A stretch of DNA of 64,000 nucleotides from Alphaproteobacteria bacterium (lineage in GTDB: Bacteria; Pseudomonadota; Alphaproteobacteria; DSM-16000; Inquilinaceae), in assembly GCA_009909005.1 (NCBI GenBank), contig JAAAOG010000025.1, positions 1 to 64,000 of the forward strand. The letters run 5' to 3'. Positions within the stretch are counted from its first letter, which is position 1. The number at the start of each line of letters is the position of its first letter. Of the stretch, positions 61,233 through 64,000 are shown piece by piece. Position numbers and translations under genes: made by a program. The notes below the pieces were generated by a model that did not search any database, was not told where the DNA came from, and saw only the letters and a program-made list of their open reading frames with translations.

Positions 61233-63095
61233 ATGAAAACAGCAAGACCATTTATATATATGGCTCTTTCGGCATTGGTATGGGGTTTCTACCCACTCGG
61301 AATGAAAATTATTGCCGAAAAAGGCGATATCGTTCTTGGTCTCATTTTGATGAAATTTATCTCCGGGGCTACCGCTGCCATTTTGCTGTTTGCTCTTGCT
61401 TTTTTTCCGGGAAAGGATCGCCTTGGTTGGGCACTCTTCAAACAGGTGGGCCAAATACTTTTTGGAAAGCGGGCTCGAACTCTTGTCGCTTGCGGCGTTC
61501 CGACGACTACGGGTCTTTACCTTTGCCAATTGAGCAGCTTCAGCAGAGCAGGTACAGGTGATGTCACGGTCACTATTATTATCGAGTTCTGGCCCATCAT
61601 AACAGCATTGATGCTGACGATTGCAGTGAGCAAGAGGTTATCCCTATTGGAAAAAAAGGACTATGGCCTCAAGATTTCCGATACGCCATATCTTTTCTTA
61701 TGCTTAATCGGATATATATTTTTATTGATGGCGAACGTTGAGTCCAATAACTTTTCCATCGCCTCTACTCCTGTCTGGATTATCACGGCAACATTCGGGC
61801 TTATTTTGCAAGGTCTTGGTACAACGATTTGGTTTATTGTGTTTGAAAGGGTTAAGGTCGATCTCGAGCTCAGTGACAGGGAGAAACTTGTTGCAGCGGT
61901 ATCGGTAGAAGCAATTCAGCGGTTTGGAATCTTCTTCCTCATGACACTTCTTTCTTCGTTGGGGATACCTGGCCTTGAAATCACACAACGCTTATCGTGG
62001 GATTTGATCCAAGTGACGGGCACTTATGCAATTTTGATTATGGTGTTCGGGAGTGTTCTTTTAATGCTGGGAATGGGGGATGCAAAAAGAGCTTCAATCA
62101 CCTTTCTTTATTATTTGATGCCTGTCTGCGCTATCATGATATTGAGCCTGTATAACGGTCGTTGGCTGAACGGGCCCGAAGTTAGTGCTGCATTGATTCT
62201 CATACTGGTCAACGTATTCTTGAACGTCCGACTGCCTCTTGGTTGGGCGTTCAAAGGGTTTTTCTTAGCACTTGCGGCACTGGGTATTGTAACCCACTTC
62301 TTTGGACAGCTGCCGCAAGATTTTTATTACAGTCTGGCATCGCTCCCTGCGATCTTCTACGGTCTCCTGGCTGCTTATGCGCTCACTCGTCTGCACACCC
62401 GTATGACGGATGTTCATGCCGGTTTGGTTGACGTCTTCAAGAGGATGAGGCTCCTTGCCAAACAGGTCCCGATTTGGACGCGGTACGAGATCGTCATGTA
62501 TGTCCATGCGTTATGCAGCTTGGTGTATGGCGGCCGCGTTAGCCAGGGAGGGGAGGAGGAGCGCCTTCGATTGGTAATCACGATGCGCGACGCAGTTCTC
62601 GCTATTTGCCGTGATTATAGGGACTTTCAACAGGACATCCTGGATCTTGTTTCCAGCGCGGATGCAGTCGCTGCCAAACACGGCCATCATCTGACCCTTG
62701 GAGAGCTCATTTCTTTGTTGTCGCTGCTTTGCATATCAGTAACGTTCAATATCGTATATCGTGATCCCAGCGTTGCCGGAGACGCCTTTGCGATAAGCCT
62801 ATCAGCTGCAGCAATCTTCGTATTCGCCCTTATACTTGAGTTTAACCGGATGAGAACCAACAACGACTACCTCAGGGCTGTGGTAGAGCAATCAAGATCT
62901 GACCTTCATGAGCCGAATTTTTCGATTTTCAAGGAAGAATTTTTGCCAATGGGCACCCAGGGTGGCGACAGCAGCAGCGCTCAGGGTCGCGAAGGCGTGA
63001 TCGTTGCCATGATCCTTTTTATGCTGACCGTCACAGCGGTCGCCTATCTCATTCTTACGGCTCGTGGCGTGGTCGTGCCCGCACCCGTTCCTTGA
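61233..63095 (+). CDS. EamA-like membrane protein with extra C-terminal module
   Basis: A 620-residue inner-membrane protein. The first ~330 residues contain ten hydrophobic segments in an EamA/DMT-like pattern (start A-L-S-A-L-V-W-G-F-Y-P-L-G-M-K, then T-G-L-Y-L-C-Q-L-S-S-F). Two further helices lie near 340-385. A cytosolic helical stretch of about 110 residues follows (R-M-R-L-L-A-K-Q-V-P-I-W, repeated acidic helices), then two helices near 490-535 and one at the C-terminus. EamA exporters are normally about 300 residues, so the second half is an addition I cannot name. It is divergent from the ABC importer and shares its operator-like sites. The DNA is markedly AT-rich. Confidence 0.65.
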   Translation: MKTARPFIYMALSALVWGFYPLGMKIIAEKGDIVLGLILMKFISGATAAILLFALAFFPGKDRLGWALFKQVGQILFGKRARTLVACGVPTTTGLYLCQLSSFSRAGTGDVTVTIIIEFWPIITALMLTIAVSKRLSLLEKKDYGLKISDTPYLFLCLIGYIFLLMANVESNNFSIASTPVWIITATFGLILQGLGTTIWFIVFERVKVDLELSDREKLVAAVSVEAIQRFGIFFLMTLLSSLGIPGLEITQRLSWDLIQVTGTYAILIMVFGSVLLMLGMGDAKRASITFLYYLMPVCAIMILSLYNGRWLNGPEVSAALILILVNVFLNVRLPLGWAFKGFFLALAALGIVTHFFGQLPQDFYYSLASLPAIFYGLLAAYALTRLHTRMTDVHAGLVDVFKRMRLLAKQVPIWTRYEIVMYVHALCSLVYGGRVSQGGEEERLRLVITMRDAVLAICRDYRDFQQDILDLVSSADAVAAKHGHHLTLGELISLLSLLCISVTFNIVYRDPSVAGDAFAISLSAAAIFVFALILEFNRMRTNNDYLRAVVEQSRSDLHEPNFSIFKEEFLPMGTQGGDSSSAQGREGVIVAMILFMLTVTAVAYLILTARGVVVPAPVP

Positions 63096-63121
63096 GACGG
63101 AATACGTCGACCTGCGTTTCC

Positions 63122-64000
63122 TCAACCCGCGATCGGCTCCGGCGGGGGATCGGACGGTGCTTTCACGTCCTGTTGGCGGTGCCAGAGGGCGGCGTAGGTG
63201 CCGTTGGCGGCCAGCAGTTCCAAATGGTGGCCGCGTTCGACGATGCGGCCCTGGTCGAGGACGATGATCTCGTCGGCGTCGATCACCGTCGACAGGCGGT
63301 GGGCGATGACCAGGGCGGTGCGGCCCTGGCTGACCTCGCGCAGATTGGCCTGGATCTCGCGCTCGGTATGGGTATCGAGGGCCGAGGTCGCCTCGTCGAA
63401 CACCAGGATCTCCGGGTCCTTGAGGATGGTGCGGGCGATCGCCACCCGCTGCTTCTCGCCGCCCGACAGTTTCAAGCCCCGCTCGCCGACCCTTGTCTGA
63501 TAGCCGTCCGGCAGGCCCATGACGAAGTCGTGGATATGGGCGAGGCGGGCGGCCCGCTCGATCTCGGCCGGGCTCGCCGAGGGCCGGCCATAGGCGATGT
63601 TGTAGTAGACGGTGTCGTTGAACAGCACCGTGTCCTGCGGGACGATGCCGATGGCGGCGCGCAGGCTCTCCTGCGTCACGTCGCGCACGTCCTGGCCGTC
63701 GATCCGGACCGCACCGGCATCGACGTCGTAGAAGCGGAACAGCAGGCGGCTGATGGTCGACTTGCCGGCCCCGGTCGCCCCGACGATGGCCACGGTGCGG
63801 CCGAGCTCGACCGCGAAGCTGACGCCCTTGAGGATAGGCCGGCGCGGGTCATAGCCGAAGCCGACATCGTCGAAGGCGATGGCGCCGCCGCGCATCTCCA
63901 GCGCCGGGGCGCCGGGCTTGTCGGCGACCTCGGCCGGCACGTCGAGCAGCTGGAACATCAGCTCCATGTCGACCAGGCCCTGCTTGATCTCGCGATAGAC
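63122..64000 (-). CDS. Atm1-type ABC exporter, C-terminal part (start beyond window)
   Basis: The frame is open from the window end on the minus strand and encodes the last 292 residues of a fused membrane/ATPase exporter. Only the end of the membrane domain is seen (V-Y-R-E-I-K-Q-G-L-V-D-M-E-L-M). The ATPase has G-A-T-G-A-G-K-S-T, the Q-loop I-V-P-Q-D-T-V-L-F-N-D-T, L-S-G-G-E-K-Q-R, V-F-D-E-A-T-S-A-L-D and the H-loop I-A-H-R-L-S-T. The Q-loop and V-Y-R-E-I patterns match the Atm1/HMT1 group that exports glutathione-linked sulfur or metal species. It returns to the usual high GC. Confidence 0.9.
   Translation of the reverse strand, partial: VYREIKQGLVDMELMFQLLDVPAEVADKPGAPALEMRGGAIAFDDVGFGYDPRRPILKGVSFAVELGRTVAIVGATGAGKSTISRLLFRFYDVDAGAVRIDGQDVRDVTQESLRAAIGIVPQDTVLFNDTVYYNIAYGRPSASPAEIERAARLAHIHDFVMGLPDGYQTRVGERGLKLSGGEKQRVAIARTILKDPEILVFDEATSALDTHTEREIQANLREVSQGRTALVIAHRLSTVIDADEIIVLDQGRIVERGHHLELLAANGTYAALWHRQQDVKAPSDPPPEPIAG

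Overview
The window is high-GC DNA (roughly two thirds G+C by eye) from an alphaproteobacterium, most likely a free-living, flagellated, LPS-bearing member of the Rhodospirillales or a close relative. The support is indirect but consistent: the FlaF/FlbT flagellin regulators and a DUF1217 flagellar protein, the DUF1150/Hsp20 pair with a ROSE-like thermometer leader, the order kdsD-lptC-lptA-lptB-rpoN-hpf-ptsN, a Rhizobium etli-type (class 3) L-asparaginase, and short intergenic hairpin repeats. I found no rRNA, tRNA or CRISPR array.

Layout. 1-2.5 kb: end of a TPR protein, a DUF2628 membrane protein, beta-carbonic anhydrase and quinone oxidoreductase. 2.7-9.8 kb: RNase D-like exonuclease, then the overlapping LPS-transport operon (kdsD, lptC, lptA, lptB) leading into sigma-54, the hibernation factor and EIIA-Ntr. 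10-11 kb: small heat-shock operon. 11-18.6 kb: an accessory locus encoding a subtilisin-family protease with no Sec signal and a large RTX-type protein. The two share a C-terminal region made of two ~125-residue repeats that I cannot assign to a named family. The N-terminal two thirds of the second gene is AT-rich, while its shared C-terminus is GC-rich. 18.6-30.6 kb: housekeeping genes (ppa, recN, bamD, aspartate aminotransferase, Ca/Na antiporter, pteridine-reductase-like SDR, uvrC) and small DUF pairs. 30.6-39.6 kb: MFS transporter, two hypothetical proteins, bacterioferritin-associated ferredoxin, nucleoside hydrolase, TrmH-type methyltransferase, asparaginase, galE and a C-terminally shortened manC. 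39.7-47.3 kb: flagellar block (flaF, flbT, DUF1217, flagellin) followed upstream by a TPR/OGT-type glycosyltransferase and a methyltransferase that probably decorate flagellin. 47.4-56 kb: Uup-like ABC-F, DjlA-like co-chaperone, GNAT, PQQ-type sugar dehydrogenase, DUF1993, Nudix, an AT-richer gene pair of unknown function, and a MOSC protein. 56-63.1 kb: an AT-rich island with a complete peptide/nickel-type ABC importer, transcribed divergently from an unusual EamA-like membrane protein with an extra C-terminal module. The divergent promoter region holds two copies of one perfect palindrome. 63.1 kb to the end: start-truncated Atm1-type ABC exporter.

How parts work together. The lpt genes overlap stop-to-start and are probably translationally coupled; they supply Kdo synthesis and the inner-membrane and periplasmic LPS transport machinery. 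FlaF and FlbT set flagellin output, and the neighbouring glycosyltransferase, methyltransferase and nucleotide-sugar genes suggest a surface-glycan role. The protease/RTX pair looks like a type I secretion-dependent accessory system, and the 56-63 kb island looks like a transferred, jointly regulated import/efflux unit. Both inferences rest on sequence patterns only.
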